The notes: generated by a model not told the origin, from the letters alone. DNA of 64,000 nt from Pseudomonas solani (GCF_026072635.1 NZ_AP023081.1:2972501-3036500); one strand, 5' to 3'; shown: positions 23,642 to 32,424, counted from the stretch's first letter. Program-made: numbers and translations.

Positions 23642-24463
23642 ATGGCAATCGTTAAATGCAAACCGACTTCCGCAGGCCGCCGTTTCGTGGTCAAGGTTGT
23701 CAACCAAGAGCTGCACAAGGGCGCCCCCTACGCACCGCTGGTTGAGAAAAAGTCGAAGTCCGGTGGTCGTAACAACAACGGCCGCATCACCACTCGCCAC
23801 ATCGGCGGTGGTCACAAGCAGCACTATCGTCTGGTCGACTTCCGTCGCAACAAGGATGGCATTCCTGCCACCGTTGAACGCATCGAATACGATCCGAACC
23901 GTACTGCTCACATCGCTCTGCTGAAGTATGCCGACGGCGAACGTCGCTACATCATCGCGCCGAAAGGCGTGAGCGCTGGCGACCAGCTGATCTCTGGTGC
24001 TCACGCGCCGATCAAGCCGGGCAACAGCCTGCAGCTGCGTAACATCCCGGTTGGTAGCACCGTTCACGGTGTTGAGCTGAAGCCGGGTAAAGGTGCTCAG
24101 ATCGCTCGCTCCGCTGGTGCTTCGGCTCAGCTGGTCGCTCGTGAAGGTGCCTATGTAACCCTGCGTCTTCGCTCCGGCGAAATGCGCAAAGTACTGGCTG
24201 AGTGCCGTGCGACCCTGGGCGAAGTCTCGAACTCCGAGCACAGCCTGCGTTCGCTGGGTAAAGCTGGTGCCAAGCGCTGGCGTGGCGTTCGCCCGACCGT
24301 TCGTGGTGTTGCCATGAACCCGGTCGACCACCCGCATGGTGGTGGTGAAGGTCGTACCTCTGGTGGTCGTCATCCGGTGTCTCCGTGGGGCTTCCCGACC
24401 AAGGGCGCGAAGACCCGTGCGAACAAACGCACCGACAATATGATTGTCCGTCGCCGTAAATAA
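23642..24463 (+). CDS. rplB: 50S ribosomal protein L2
   Basis: L2 is needed for subunit joining and peptidyl transferase. The 273-aa protein has the conserved histidine region MNPVDHPHGGGEGRTSGGRH near residue 223-242, just before its C-terminal extension. Intact, 11 nt after rplW. Confidence 0.98.
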   Translation: MAIVKCKPTSAGRRFVVKVVNQELHKGAPYAPLVEKKSKSGGRNNNGRITTRHIGGGHKQHYRLVDFRRNKDGIPATVERIEYDPNRTAHIALLKYADGERRYIIAPKGVSAGDQLISGAHAPIKPGNSLQLRNIPVGSTVHGVELKPGKGAQIARSAGASAQLVAREGAYVTLRLRSGEMRKVLAECRATLGEVSNSEHSLRSLGKAGAKRWRGVRPTVRGVAMNPVDHPHGGGEGRTSGGRHPVSPWGFPTKGAKTRANKRTDNMIVRRRK

Positions 24464-24477
24464 TCGAGGATACGACA

Positions 24478-24753
24478 GTGCCGCGTTCTCTGAAAAAAGG
24501 TCCTTTTATCGATCTTCACCTACTGAAGAAGATCGAAGTAGCGGTAGAAAAGAACGATCGCAAGCCGGTGAAAACCTGGTCGCGCCGTTCCATCGTTCTG
24601 CCGCAGATGGTTGGTCTGACCATCGCTGTACACAATGGCCGTCAACATGTACCCGTTCTCGTGAACGAAGACATGGTCGGTCACAAACTGGGCGAGTTCG
24701 CCGCTACCCGCACCTACCGCGGGCATGCAGCTGACAAGAAAGCCAAGCGTTAA
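24478..24753 (+). CDS. rpsS: 30S ribosomal protein S19
   Basis: S19 contacts S13 in the 30S head. 91 aa, GTG start giving MPRSLKKGPFID, and the conserved HNGRQHVPVLV and RTYRGH segments. Confidence 0.98.
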   Translation: MPRSLKKGPFIDLHLLKKIEVAVEKNDRKPVKTWSRRSIVLPQMVGLTIAVHNGRQHVPVLVNEDMVGHKLGEFAATRTYRGHAADKKAKR

Positions 24754-24766
24754 GGGGTAAGGAACG

Positions 24767-25099
24767 ATGGAAGTAGCCGCTAAGCTGTCGGGCGCTCGAA
24801 TCTCCGCCCAGAAAGCCCGCTTGGTCGCCGACCAGATCCGCGGGAAGAAGGTGGGCGAAGCGCTCAACCTGTTGACCTTCAGCAGCAAAAAAGCCGCTGA
24901 GATCATGAAGAAAGTGCTCGAATCGGCCGTGGCCAACGCCGAGCACAACGAAGGCGCAGACGTGGACGATCTCAAGGTCTCCACCGTTTTCGTCAACGAA
25001 GGGCGTTCGCTGAAGCGCATCATGCCGCGTGCCAAAGGCCGCGCTGATCGCATCGTCAAGCGGTCTTGCCATATCACTGTCAAGGTTGCGGACAAGTAA
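24767..25099 (+). CDS. rplV: 50S ribosomal protein L22
   Basis: L22 has a beta-hairpin that lines the exit tunnel (RIMPRAKGRADRIVKRSCHI near residue 84-103); macrolide-resistance changes fall here and none is obvious. 110 aa, start ATG after GGGGTAAGGAACG. Confidence 0.98.
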   Translation: MEVAAKLSGARISAQKARLVADQIRGKKVGEALNLLTFSSKKAAEIMKKVLESAVANAEHNEGADVDDLKVSTVFVNEGRSLKRIMPRAKGRADRIVKRSCHITVKVADK

Positions 25100-25112
25100 C
25101 GGAGTCGATCAG

Positions 25113-25799
25113 ATGGGTCAGAAAGTACATCCCACTGGCATTCGCCTGGGAATCGTCAAGGAGCACACCTCCGTTTGGTACGCAGATAAGCGCACTTATG
25201 CCGACTATCTGTTTGCCGACCTGAAGGTTCGTGAGTACCTCCAAGACAAACTAAAAAGCGCGTCCGTAAGCCGTATCGATATTCATCGCCCGGCTCAAAC
25301 CGCACGCATCACCATCCACACCGCTCGTCCCGGCATCGTGATCGGTAAGAAAGGTGAAGATGTTGAGAAGCTGCGTCAGGACCTGACCAAGCAAATGGGT
25401 GTGCCCGTGCACATCAACATCGAAGAGATCCGCAAGCCGGAGCTCGACGGTATGCTGGTTGCGCAGAGCGTAGCTCAGCAGCTGGAGCGTCGCGTTATGT
25501 TCCGTCGCGCCATGAAGCGCGCTGTACAGAACGCCATGCGCATTGGTGCCAAGGGCATCAAGATCCAGGTAAGCGGTCGTCTTGGCGGTGCTGAAATCGC
25601 TCGTACCGAATGGTACCGCGAAGGTCGTGTGCCCCTGCACACCCTGCGTGCCGACATCGACTATGCAACCTACGAAGCGCACACCACCTACGGTGTGATC
25701 GGTGTGAAGGTTTGGATCTTCAAAGGCGAGGTCATCGGTGGCCGCCAGGAAGAGCTCAAGCCCCAAGCGCCCGCTCCTCGTAAAAAAGCTGCTAAGTAA
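25113..25799 (+). CDS. rpsC: 30S ribosomal protein S3
   Basis: S3 forms the mRNA entry and helicase site with S4 and S5. ATG 25113 (MGQKVHPTGIRLGI) gives 228 aa. The KH domain motif RPGIVIGKKGEDVEKL lies near residue 65-80. Upstream in-frame codons lie inside rplV and were rejected. Confidence 0.98.
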   Translation: MGQKVHPTGIRLGIVKEHTSVWYADKRTYADYLFADLKVREYLQDKLKSASVSRIDIHRPAQTARITIHTARPGIVIGKKGEDVEKLRQDLTKQMGVPVHINIEEIRKPELDGMLVAQSVAQQLERRVMFRRAMKRAVQNAMRIGAKGIKIQVSGRLGGAEIARTEWYREGRVPLHTLRADIDYATYEAHTTYGVIGVKVWIFKGEVIGGRQEELKPQAPAPRKKAAK

Positions 25800-25811
25800 G
25801 GAGTACGCAAA

Positions 25812-26225
25812 ATGCTGCAACCTAAGCGTACAAAATTCCGCAAGCAGATGACTGGTCACAACCGTGGCCTGGCTCAGCGCGGTAGCAAGGTCAGCTTCGG
25901 CGAATTCGCCCTGAAAGCTGTCGCTCGTGGTCGTCTCACTGCTCGTCAGATCGAGTCCGCACGTCGTGCGCTCACCCGTCACGTTAAACGTGGCGGCAAG
26001 ATCTGGATCCGTGTGTTCCCCGACAAGCCCATCTCCAAAAAGCCTCTCGAGGTTCGTATGGGTAAAGGGAAGGGCGCCGTCGAGTACTGGGTAGCTCAGA
26101 TTCAGCCGGGCAAAGTCCTGTACGAGATCGAGGGTGTTTCCGAAGAGCTGGCGCGTGAGGCATTCGCCCTGGCTGCTGCAAAGCTGCCGCTCGCCACCTC
26201 CTTTGTTAAGCGGACGGTGATGTGA
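25812..26225 (+). CDS. rplP: 50S ribosomal protein L16
   Basis: L16 positions A-site tRNA. 137 aa, with PKRTKFRKQMTGHNRGLAQRG at the N-terminus and the loop RMGKGKGAVEYW near residue 81. The last base of its stop codon is the first base of the rpmC start. Confidence 0.98.
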   Translation: MLQPKRTKFRKQMTGHNRGLAQRGSKVSFGEFALKAVARGRLTARQIESARRALTRHVKRGGKIWIRVFPDKPISKKPLEVRMGKGKGAVEYWVAQIQPGKVLYEIEGVSEELAREAFALAAAKLPLATSFVKRTVM

Positions 26226-26416
26226 TGAAAGCGAATGAACTTCGTGAAAAATCCGTACAGCAGCTGAACGAGCAACTGCTCGGCCTGCTGCGCGACCAGT
26301 TCAACCTGCGTATGCAGAAAGCAACTGGCCAGTTGGGGCAGTCTCACCTGCTCTCGCAAGTGAAGCGCGACATCGCTCGCGTCAAGACTGTGCTGAACCA
26401 GCAGGCAGGTAAGTAA
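26225..26416 (+). CDS. rpmC: 50S ribosomal protein L29
   Basis: L29 is a small helical protein at the tunnel exit next to L23. ATG 26225 gives 63 aa (MKANELREKSVQQLNEQLL). A GTG one codon upstream is also possible, but the ATG gives the family N-terminus and a TGATG coupling with rplP. Confidence 0.97.
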   Translation: MKANELREKSVQQLNEQLLGLLRDQFNLRMQKATGQLGQSHLLSQVKRDIARVKTVLNQQAGK

Positions 26417-26418
26417 TC

Positions 26419-26685
26419 ATGGCTGAAGCTCAGAAAACTGTCCGTACGCTGACCGGTCGTGTCGTCAGCGACAAGATGGACAAAACCATCACCGTCCTGA
26501 TCGAGCGTCGCGTAAAGCACCCGATCTACGGTAAATACGTGAAGCGCTCGACCAAGCTGCATGCTCACGACGAAACCAACCAGTGCCGTATCGGCGACAA
26601 GGTCACCATCCGCGAGACCCGTCCGCTGGCCAAGACCAAGTCCTGGGCACTGGTGGAAGTCGTAGAACGTGCCGTGGAAGTCTAA
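26419..26685 (+). CDS. rpsQ: 30S ribosomal protein S17
   Basis: S17 is an OB-fold primary 16S rRNA-binding protein. 88 aa with GRVVSDKMDKTITVLIERRVKHPIYGKYV. It lies 2 nt after rpmC and closes the S10 group. Confidence 0.98.
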   Translation: MAEAQKTVRTLTGRVVSDKMDKTITVLIERRVKHPIYGKYVKRSTKLHAHDETNQCRIGDKVTIRETRPLAKTKSWALVEVVERAVEV

Positions 26686-26707
26686 GGACTAAGGGTCGGA
26701 GAAAGAT

Positions 26708-27076
26708 ATGATTCAGACTCAATCCATGCTCGACGTCGCTGACAACAGCGGTGCTCGTCGCGTTATGTGCATCAAGGTCCTGGGTGGTTCGCACCGTCGT
26801 TATGCCGGTATCGGCGACATCATCAAGGTCACCGTCAAGGAAGCGATTCCGCGCGGCAAAGTGAAGAAAGGCCAGGTAATGACCGCTGTTGTGGTCCGTA
26901 CCAAGCACGGCGTACGCCGTCCTGACGGCTCGATCATTCGCTTCGATGGCAACGCTGCTGTTCTGCTGAACAACAAGCAAGAGCCCATCGGTACCCGTAT
27001 CTTCGGGCCCGTGACCCGTGAACTTCGTTCCGAGAAGTTCATGAAGATCGTCTCGCTCGCCCCCGAAGTGCTGTAA
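26708..27076 (+). CDS. rplN: 50S ribosomal protein L14
   Basis: L14 is at the subunit interface and binds the silencing factor RsfS. 122 aa, MIQTQSMLDVADNSGARRVMCIKVLGG at the start. In E. coli it heads the spc operon; here it follows rpsQ by 22 nt with no terminator, so S10 and spc genes appear co-transcribed. Confidence 0.98.
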   Translation: MIQTQSMLDVADNSGARRVMCIKVLGGSHRRYAGIGDIIKVTVKEAIPRGKVKKGQVMTAVVVRTKHGVRRPDGSIIRFDGNAAVLLNNKQEPIGTRIFGPVTRELRSEKFMKIVSLAPEVL

Positions 27077-27088
27077 GGAGAAGCCGTC

Positions 27089-27403
27089 ATGCAAAAGATT
27101 CGTCGTGACGACGAGATCATCGTCATCGCCGGCAAAGACAAGGGCAAGCGTGGCAAGGTGCTCAAGGTTCTCACTGACGACCGTCTGGTCGTTGGTGGGA
27201 TCAACCTGGTGAAGCGCCACACCAAGCCGAACCCCATGTCCGGTGTACAGGGCGGTATCGTCGAGAAGGAGGCGCCTCTGCACGTCTCCAACGTCGCCAT
27301 CTTCAATGCTGAAACCAACAAGGCTGATCGCGTTGGTTTCAAAGTAGAAGACGGTAAGAAAATTCGTGTCTTCAAGTCGACCCAAAAAGCGGTTGATGCT
27401 TGA
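27089..27403 (+). CDS. rplX: 50S ribosomal protein L24
   Basis: L24 starts 50S assembly. 104 aa with the KOW motif DDEIIVIAGKDKGKRGKVLKV at residues 6-26. Confidence 0.98.
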   Translation: MQKIRRDDEIIVIAGKDKGKRGKVLKVLTDDRLVVGGINLVKRHTKPNPMSGVQGGIVEKEAPLHVSNVAIFNAETNKADRVGFKVEDGKKIRVFKSTQKAVDA

Positions 27404-27423
27404 GCACTGCTAGGTAGAAGACC

Positions 27424-27963
27424 ATGGCACGACTAAAAGAGATTTATCGGAAAGAAATCGCGCCCAAGCTGAAAGAAGAGCTTCAGCTTTCCAACGTGAT
27501 GGAAGTTCCGCGCATTACCAAGATCACCCTGAACATGGGTCTGGGCGAAGCGATCGGTGACAAGAAAGTCATCGAACACGCTGTAGCTGATCTTGAGAAG
27601 ATCACCGGTCAGAAGGTCGTTGTGACCTACGCCAAGAAATCCGTTGCGGGCTTCAAAGTCCGTGAAGGTTGGCCGATCGGTGTCAAGGTAACCCTGCGCC
27701 GCGATCGTATGTACGAGTTCCTGGATCGTCTGCTGGCCATCTCCCTGCCGCGCGTGCGTGACTTCCGCGGCCTGAATGCCAAGTCCTTCGACGGTCGTGG
27801 CAACTACAGCATGGGCGTGAAAGAGCAGATCATCTTCCCGGAAATCGATTACGACAAAATCGATGCACTGCGCGGTCTGGACATTACCCTGACCACCACT
27901 GCCCGTAACGATGATGAAGGTCGTGCCCTGCTGCGCGCCTTCAACTTCCCGTTCCGCAACTGA
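27424..27963 (+). CDS. rplE: 50S ribosomal protein L5
   Basis: L5 binds 5S rRNA and contacts P-site tRNA. 179 aa with LNMGLGEAIGDKKVIEHAVADL near residue 37 and the conserved RDFRGLNAKSFDGRGNYSMG near 117. rpsN follows after 13 nt. Confidence 0.98.
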   Translation: MARLKEIYRKEIAPKLKEELQLSNVMEVPRITKITLNMGLGEAIGDKKVIEHAVADLEKITGQKVVVTYAKKSVAGFKVREGWPIGVKVTLRRDRMYEFLDRLLAISLPRVRDFRGLNAKSFDGRGNYSMGVKEQIIFPEIDYDKIDALRGLDITLTTTARNDDEGRALLRAFNFPFRN

Positions 27964-27976
27964 TTGGAGTAGGAAC

Positions 27977-28282
27977 ATGGCCAAACAGAGCATGAAGAAC
28001 CGTGAGCTGAAGCGTCAGCAAACGGTTGCGAAGTTCGCTAAGAAGCGCGCTGAGCTGAAAGCTACCATTGCCAACCCGAACTCCACTCCGGAAGCTCGTT
28101 GGGAAGCCCAGGTAGCTCTGCAGAAGCAGCCCCGTGATGCAAGCGCCTCGCGCCTGCGTAACCGCTGCCGCATCACCGGTCGTCCGCACGGCGTTTACCG
28201 CAAGTTCGGCCTCGGCCGTAACAAGCTGCGTGAAGCCGCCATGCGTGGTGACGTTCCCGGCCTGGTCAAAGCCAGCTGGTAA
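27977..28282 (+). CDS. rpsN: 30S ribosomal protein S14, zinc-independent form
   Basis: S14 is a head protein. The 101-aa length and a single cysteine (NRCRITGRPHGVYRKFGLGR) mark the long form that lacks the four-cysteine zinc site. ATG 27977 gives MAKQSMKNRELKRQQ. It is followed by a strong terminator and a new promoter before rpsH. Confidence 0.98.
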   Translation: MAKQSMKNRELKRQQTVAKFAKKRAELKATIANPNSTPEARWEAQVALQKQPRDASASRLRNRCRITGRPHGVYRKFGLGRNKLREAAMRGDVPGLVKASW

Positions 28283-28332
28283 TGTCGCTCTGGATGTCGG
28301 GATGCAAGTCCCGGCCTCCGCCGAGTGGTATC

Positions 28333-28365
28333 AATCAAGCCCCTTTTGGGGCTTGATTCGTTTTT
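28333..28365 (+). terminator. Terminator inside the spc operon (rpsN-rpsH)
   Basis: A perfect AATCAAGCCCC-tttt-GGGGCTTGATT stem (11 bp) followed by CGTTTTT. It lies about 50 nt after rpsN. Its 3' arm carries the -35 element of the next promoter. Confidence 0.88.
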
Positions 28366-28381
28366 GATCAATCTCTAGAAT
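28353..28381 (+). promoter_or_regulatory. Promoter for rpsH and following genes, overlapping a terminator
   Basis: TTGATT (28353-28358) is the last six bases of the terminator 3' arm; a 17-bp spacer leads to TAGAAT (28376-28381). About 93 nt of leader precede rpsH. The rest of the 28283-28474 gap shows no ORF. Confidence 0.72.
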
Positions 28382-28474
28382 ATTCGGCTCGCCGGAGTCA
28401 GGCCTTGTTTGCCTGCGCTTTGTCGCGATTCTAGTCGCAAGGCTATTTCTTTTGTATTTAGGAGCAACTAGCCC

Positions 28475-28867
28475 ATGAGTATGCAGGACCCGTTAGCGGA
28501 CATGCTAACTCGTATCCGTAATGCCCAGATGGCTGAAAAGTCTGTCGTAAGCATGCCGTCCTCCAAACTGAAGGTGGCAGTGGCCAGCGTTCTCAAGAAC
28601 GAAGGCTACATCACGGGATACCAGATCAGCAGTGACATCAAGCCTCTGCTGTCTATCGAGCTGAAGTACTTCGAAGGCCGTCCGGTCATCGAGGAACTCA
28701 AGCGCGTAAGTCGTCCTGGCCTGCGCCAGTACAAATCCGTCGATCAGCTGCCGAAAGTTCGTGGCGGCCTGGGCGTATCGATCGTTTCCACCAACAAAGG
28801 TGTGATGACTGATCGTGCTGCTCGCGCTGCTGGCGTTGGTGGCGAAGTGCTTTGCACTGTGTTCTAA
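28475..28867 (+). CDS. rpsH: 30S ribosomal protein S8
   Basis: S8 binds 16S helix 21 and in E. coli represses the spc operon. 130 aa, MSMQDPLADMLTRIRNAQMAEK start and the conserved C-terminal VSIVSTNKGVMTDRAARAAGVGGE. It probably has its own promoter here. Confidence 0.98.
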   Translation: MSMQDPLADMLTRIRNAQMAEKSVVSMPSSKLKVAVASVLKNEGYITGYQISSDIKPLLSIELKYFEGRPVIEELKRVSRPGLRQYKSVDQLPKVRGGLGVSIVSTNKGVMTDRAARAAGVGGEVLCTVF

Positions 28868-28879
28868 GGGGGGATAAGC

Positions 28880-29413
28880 ATGTCTCGCGTTGCTAAGAAC
28901 CCCGTCAAGCTGCCCGCTGGCGTCGAAATCAAGATCGCCGGTCAGCAGCTTTCGGTGAAGGGTGCCAAGGGCGCTCTCGAACTGAACGTGCATCCGTCCG
29001 TGGAAGTTCTGCAGGAAGCTGGTGAGCTGCGTTTCGCTGCTCGCAACGGCGACCAACAGAACAGGGCCATGGCCGGTACCACCCGTGCGCTGGTCAACAA
29101 CATGGTAGTCGGCGTCAGCCAAGGCTTCGAGCGCAAGCTGCAGCTGGTGGGCGTTGGTTACAAGGCGCAAGCCAAAGGTCAAGTGCTGTCCCTGGCTTTA
29201 GGCTTCTCGCACCCGGTGGATTACGAACTGCCGCAAGGCGTTACCGCCGAAACCCCCAGCCAGACCGATATCCTGATCAAAGGTATCGACAAGCAGCTGG
29301 TTGGTCAGGTGGCGGCCGAGATTCGCGACTTCCGTCCGCCGGAGCCTTACAAAGGCAAAGGTGTGCGTTACGCCGACGAAGTCGTCCGTCGTAAAGAAGC
29401 TAAGAAGAAGTAG
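28880..29413 (+). CDS. rplF: 50S ribosomal protein L6
   Basis: L6 lies by the sarcin-ricin loop. 177 aa with the C-terminal RPPEPYKGKGVRYADEVVRRKEAKKK typical of the family. Confidence 0.98.
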   Translation: MSRVAKNPVKLPAGVEIKIAGQQLSVKGAKGALELNVHPSVEVLQEAGELRFAARNGDQQNRAMAGTTRALVNNMVVGVSQGFERKLQLVGVGYKAQAKGQVLSLALGFSHPVDYELPQGVTAETPSQTDILIKGIDKQLVGQVAAEIRDFRPPEPYKGKGVRYADEVVRRKEAKKK

Positions 29414-29423
29414 GGCATAGCAA

Positions 29424-29774
29424 ATGAGCGTAAAGAAAGAAACTCGTCTGCGTCGCGCTCGCAAGGCACGCCTGAAAATGCGCGAGCTGGAAACCGTACG
29501 CCTCTGCGTGTATCGCTCTTCCCAGCACATCTACGCCCAGGTCATTTCGGCCGACGGCGCCAAGGTTCTGGCCACCGCCTCGACCCTGGACAAAGAACTG
29601 CGTGACGGCGCCACCGGCAACGTCGACGCGGCCAAGAAGGTTGGTCAGCTGGTTGCCGAGCGTGCGAAAGCAGCTGGTGTCACTCAGGTGGCGTTCGATC
29701 GTTCTGGCTTCAAGTACCACGGCCGCGTCAAGGCGCTGGCTGATGCTGCTCGTGAAGGCGGGCTGGAGTTCTAA
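29424..29774 (+). CDS. rplR: 50S ribosomal protein L18
   Basis: L18 carries 5S rRNA into the 50S subunit. 116 aa with a basic N-terminus (KKETRLRRARKARLKMREL) and AFDRSGFKYHGRVKALADAAREGGL at the end. Confidence 0.98.
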   Translation: MSVKKETRLRRARKARLKMRELETVRLCVYRSSQHIYAQVISADGAKVLATASTLDKELRDGATGNVDAAKKVGQLVAERAKAAGVTQVAFDRSGFKYHGRVKALADAAREGGLEF

Positions 29775-29777
29775 GTT

Positions 29778-30278
29778 ATGGCAAATAACGAGCAAAAGCG
29801 CGACGAAGGCTACATCGAGAAGCTGGTTCAGGTTAATCGCGTTGCCAAGACCGTTAAAGGCGGCCGTATCTTCACCTTCACCGCGCTGACCGTGGTAGGT
29901 GATGGTAAAGGTCGTGTTGGCTTCGGTCGCGGTAAGTCCCGCGAAGTGCCGGCCGCTATCCAGAAAGCGATGGAAGCAGCCCGCCGCAACATGATCCAGG
30001 TAGACCTGAACGGCACCACCCTGCAGTACCCCGTCAAGTCCGCTCATGGCGCCTCCAAGGTGTACATGCAGCCGGCTTCCGAAGGTACCGGTATCATCGC
30101 CGGCGGCGCCATGCGCGCTGTCCTGGAAGTGGCTGGTGTGCAGAACGTTCTGGCCAAATGCTACGGCTCGACCAATCCGGTGAACGTGGTTTACGCCACC
30201 TTCAAGGGGCTGAAGAACATGCAGTCCCCGGAGTCCGTTGCAGCCAAGCGTGGTAAGAGCGTCGAGGAGATTCTCTAA
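29778..30278 (+). CDS. rpsE: 30S ribosomal protein S5
   Basis: S5 affects decoding fidelity and mRNA unwinding. 166 aa with the N-terminal dsRBD-like part (VQVNRVAKTVKGGRIFTFTAL; spectinomycin loop wild type) and GRGKSREVPAAIQKAMEAAR. Confidence 0.98.
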   Translation: MANNEQKRDEGYIEKLVQVNRVAKTVKGGRIFTFTALTVVGDGKGRVGFGRGKSREVPAAIQKAMEAARRNMIQVDLNGTTLQYPVKSAHGASKVYMQPASEGTGIIAGGAMRAVLEVAGVQNVLAKCYGSTNPVNVVYATFKGLKNMQSPESVAAKRGKSVEEIL

Positions 30279-30280
30279 TC

Positions 30281-30457
30281 ATGGCAACTGTCAAAGTAAC
30301 GCTGATCAAGAGCGTTAGCGGCCGTCTGGCTAACCACAAAGCTTGCGTCAAGGGTCTCGGCCTGCGTCGCATTGGTCACACCGTCGAAGTTCAGGACACC
30401 CCTGAAAATCGCGGCATGATCAACAAGGCTTACTACCTTCTGCGCGTCGAGGGTTAA
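30281..30457 (+). CDS. rpmD: 50S ribosomal protein L30
   Basis: A 58-aa protein starting MATVKVTLIKSVSGRL and ending AYYLLRVEG. KGLGLRRIGHTVEVQDTP is the L30 core. It lies 2 nt after rpsE and 3 nt before rplO, its standard place. Confidence 0.97.
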   Translation: MATVKVTLIKSVSGRLANHKACVKGLGLRRIGHTVEVQDTPENRGMINKAYYLLRVEG

Positions 30458-30460
30458 TCC

Positions 30461-30895
30461 ATGAAACTGAACGATCTGCGTTCCGCGCCGGGTGCCCGTC
30501 GCGAGAAGCACCGTCCGGGCCGTGGTATCGGCAGCGGTTTGGGCAAGACTGGTGGCCGTGGTCACAAAGGTCAGACCTCCCGCTCCGGTGGCACCATCGC
30601 TCCGGGCTTCGAAGGCGGTCAACAGCCGCTGCATCGCCGTCTGCCGAAGTTCGGCTTCGTTTCCCTGAAAGCCATGGATCGCGCAGAAGTGCGCACTTCC
30701 GAACTGGCCAAGGTTGAAGGCGATGTCGTATCCCTGCAGTCGCTGAAGGATGCCAACGTGATTAACCAGAACGTACAGCGTGTGAAAATCATGCTGTCGG
30801 GCGACGTTACTCGCGCAGTCACCCTGAAAGGTATCGCCGCCACCAAGGGTGCGCGTGCGGCTATCGAAGCAGCTGGCGGTAAGTTCGAGGACTAA
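30461..30895 (+). CDS. rplO: 50S ribosomal protein L15
   Basis: L15 is a late-assembling 50S protein. 144 aa with the glycine-rich N-terminal tail (RGIGSGLGKTGGRGHKGQ). Its stop codon is directly followed by the secY ATG. Confidence 0.98.
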   Translation: MKLNDLRSAPGARREKHRPGRGIGSGLGKTGGRGHKGQTSRSGGTIAPGFEGGQQPLHRRLPKFGFVSLKAMDRAEVRTSELAKVEGDVVSLQSLKDANVINQNVQRVKIMLSGDVTRAVTLKGIAATKGARAAIEAAGGKFED

Positions 30896-32224
30896 ATGGC
30901 TAAGCAAGGTGCTCTCTCCGCGCTCAGCAATGGCGGGTTATCCGAGCTCTGGGCTCGACTGCGTTTCCTGTTCCTGGCGATCATCGTCTACCGGATTGGC
31001 GCGCACATTCCAGTGCCCGGGATAAACCCTGACCGGCTGGCCGAGCTGTTCCGGCAGAACGAGGGGACCATTCTTAGCCTGTTCAACATGTTTTCCGGCG
31101 GCGCGCTGGAGCGCATGAGCATTTTTGCACTGGGGATCATGCCGTACATCTCGGCGTCGATCATCATGCAGCTCATGACCGCTATCAGCCCGCAGCTGGA
31201 GCAGTTGAAGAAGGAAGGTGAAGCTGGCCGTCGCAAGATCAGCCAGTACACCCGCTACGGCACTGTAGTCCTGGCACTGGTGCAGGCAGTCGGCATGTCC
31301 GTCGGCCTCGCCAGTCAGGGCGTCGCTTTCTCGACTGATTTCGGCTTCTACTTCGTGGCTGTCACCACCTTCGTGGCTGGTGCGATGTTCATGATGTGGC
31401 TTGGCGAGCAGATCACCGAGCGCGGTGTCGGCAACGGTATCTCGATGCTGATTTTTGCAGGCATCGTGGCCGGTCTTCCGAGAGCGATAGGGCAGTCTTT
31501 CGAGTCTGCACGTCAGGGCGATATCAACATTTTTGCCCTCGTCGCCATCGGTTTGCTGGCGGTAGCGATCATCGGTTTCGTGGTGTTCATTGAGCGTGGT
31601 CAGCGTCGCATTGCGGTGCACTACGCCAAGCGTCAGCAGGGCCGCAAGGTCTTCGCTGCGCAGACCAGCCACCTGCCGCTGAAGGTGAACATGGCGGGCG
31701 TAATTCCGGCCATTTTCGCCAGCAGCATCCTGCTGTTCCCGGCTTCGCTGGGAGCCTGGTTCGGTCAGTCCGAAAAAATGGGCTGGCTCCAGGACCTGTC
31801 GCAGGCGATCGCCCCCGGTCAGCCGTTGAACATTCTGCTGTTTAGTGCAGGGATCGTTTTCTTCTGCTTCTTCTACACAGCGCTGATGTTCAACCCGAAA
31901 GACGTGGCGGAGAACCTGAAGAAGTCCGGTGCCTTTATTCCGGGTATCCGTCCGGGTGAGCAGTCTGCACGCTATATCGATGGCGTACTGACCCGCTTGA
32001 CCATGTTCGGTGCTCTGTACATGACGGCTGTTTGCCTGCTTCCCCAGTTCCTTGTGGTTGCAGCCAACGTTCCGTTCTACCTTGGCGGGACCTCGTTGCT
32101 GATCGTTGTCGTGGTTGTTATGGACTTTATGGCCCAAGTACAATCCCACCTCGTTTCGCACCAGTACGAATCCCTGATGAAGAAAGCCAACCTGAAGGGC
32201 TACGGCGGCGGAATGCTCCGCTGA
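30896..32224 (+). CDS. secY: Preprotein translocase subunit SecY
   Basis: SecY is the protein-conducting channel of the inner membrane. The 442-aa protein has ten hydrophobic segments beginning near residue 20 (FLFLAIIVYRIGAHIPVPGI) with the plug region FNMFSGGALERMSIFALGIMPYISASI, and the cytoplasmic loops C4 and C5 ending in KANLKGYGGGMLR. Translation is coupled to rplO with no gap. It pairs with SecE encoded at 5146. Confidence 0.98.
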   Translation: MAKQGALSALSNGGLSELWARLRFLFLAIIVYRIGAHIPVPGINPDRLAELFRQNEGTILSLFNMFSGGALERMSIFALGIMPYISASIIMQLMTAISPQLEQLKKEGEAGRRKISQYTRYGTVVLALVQAVGMSVGLASQGVAFSTDFGFYFVAVTTFVAGAMFMMWLGEQITERGVGNGISMLIFAGIVAGLPRAIGQSFESARQGDINIFALVAIGLLAVAIIGFVVFIERGQRRIAVHYAKRQQGRKVFAAQTSHLPLKVNMAGVIPAIFASSILLFPASLGAWFGQSEKMGWLQDLSQAIAPGQPLNILLFSAGIVFFCFFYTALMFNPKDVAENLKKSGAFIPGIRPGEQSARYIDGVLTRLTMFGALYMTAVCLLPQFLVVAANVPFYLGGTSLLIVVVVVMDFMAQVQSHLVSHQYESLMKKANLKGYGGGMLR

Positions 32225-32254
32225 CCCGGTTCCGTAAGGTTCTAGGAGTTACTG

Positions 32255-32371
32255 ATGAAAGTTCGTGCATCGGTGAAAAAGCTGTGCCGTAACTGCAAGA
32301 TCGTTCGCCGCGAAGGTGTTGTTCGCGTGATCTGCAGCGCGGAACCGCGTCACAAACAGCGCCAAGGCTGA
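32255..32371 (+). CDS. rpmJ: 50S ribosomal protein L36, zinc-binding form
   Basis: 38 aa: MKVRASVKKLCRNCKIVRRE and the rest of the family sequence. The zinc ligands C11, C14, C27 and H33 are all present, so this is the C+ paralogue that Zur-regulated copies replace under zinc limitation. Last gene of the spc group; a hairpin and the alpha promoter follow. Confidence 0.97.
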   Translation: MKVRASVKKLCRNCKIVRREGVVRVICSAEPRHKQRQG

Positions 32372-32390
32372 GTGTGATTCACGCGTTATG

Positions 32391-32424
32391 AGCCCGGCAG
32401 CTAGTGCGCTGCCGGGTTGATTAT
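32391..32424 (+). terminator. spc-alpha junction terminator
   Basis: AGCCCGGCAGC-tagtgc-GCTGCCGGGTT stem followed by GATTATTCGTTT. The T-run is interrupted, so read-through is likely to be partial. The alpha promoter -35 begins in the end of the 3' arm. Confidence 0.65.
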
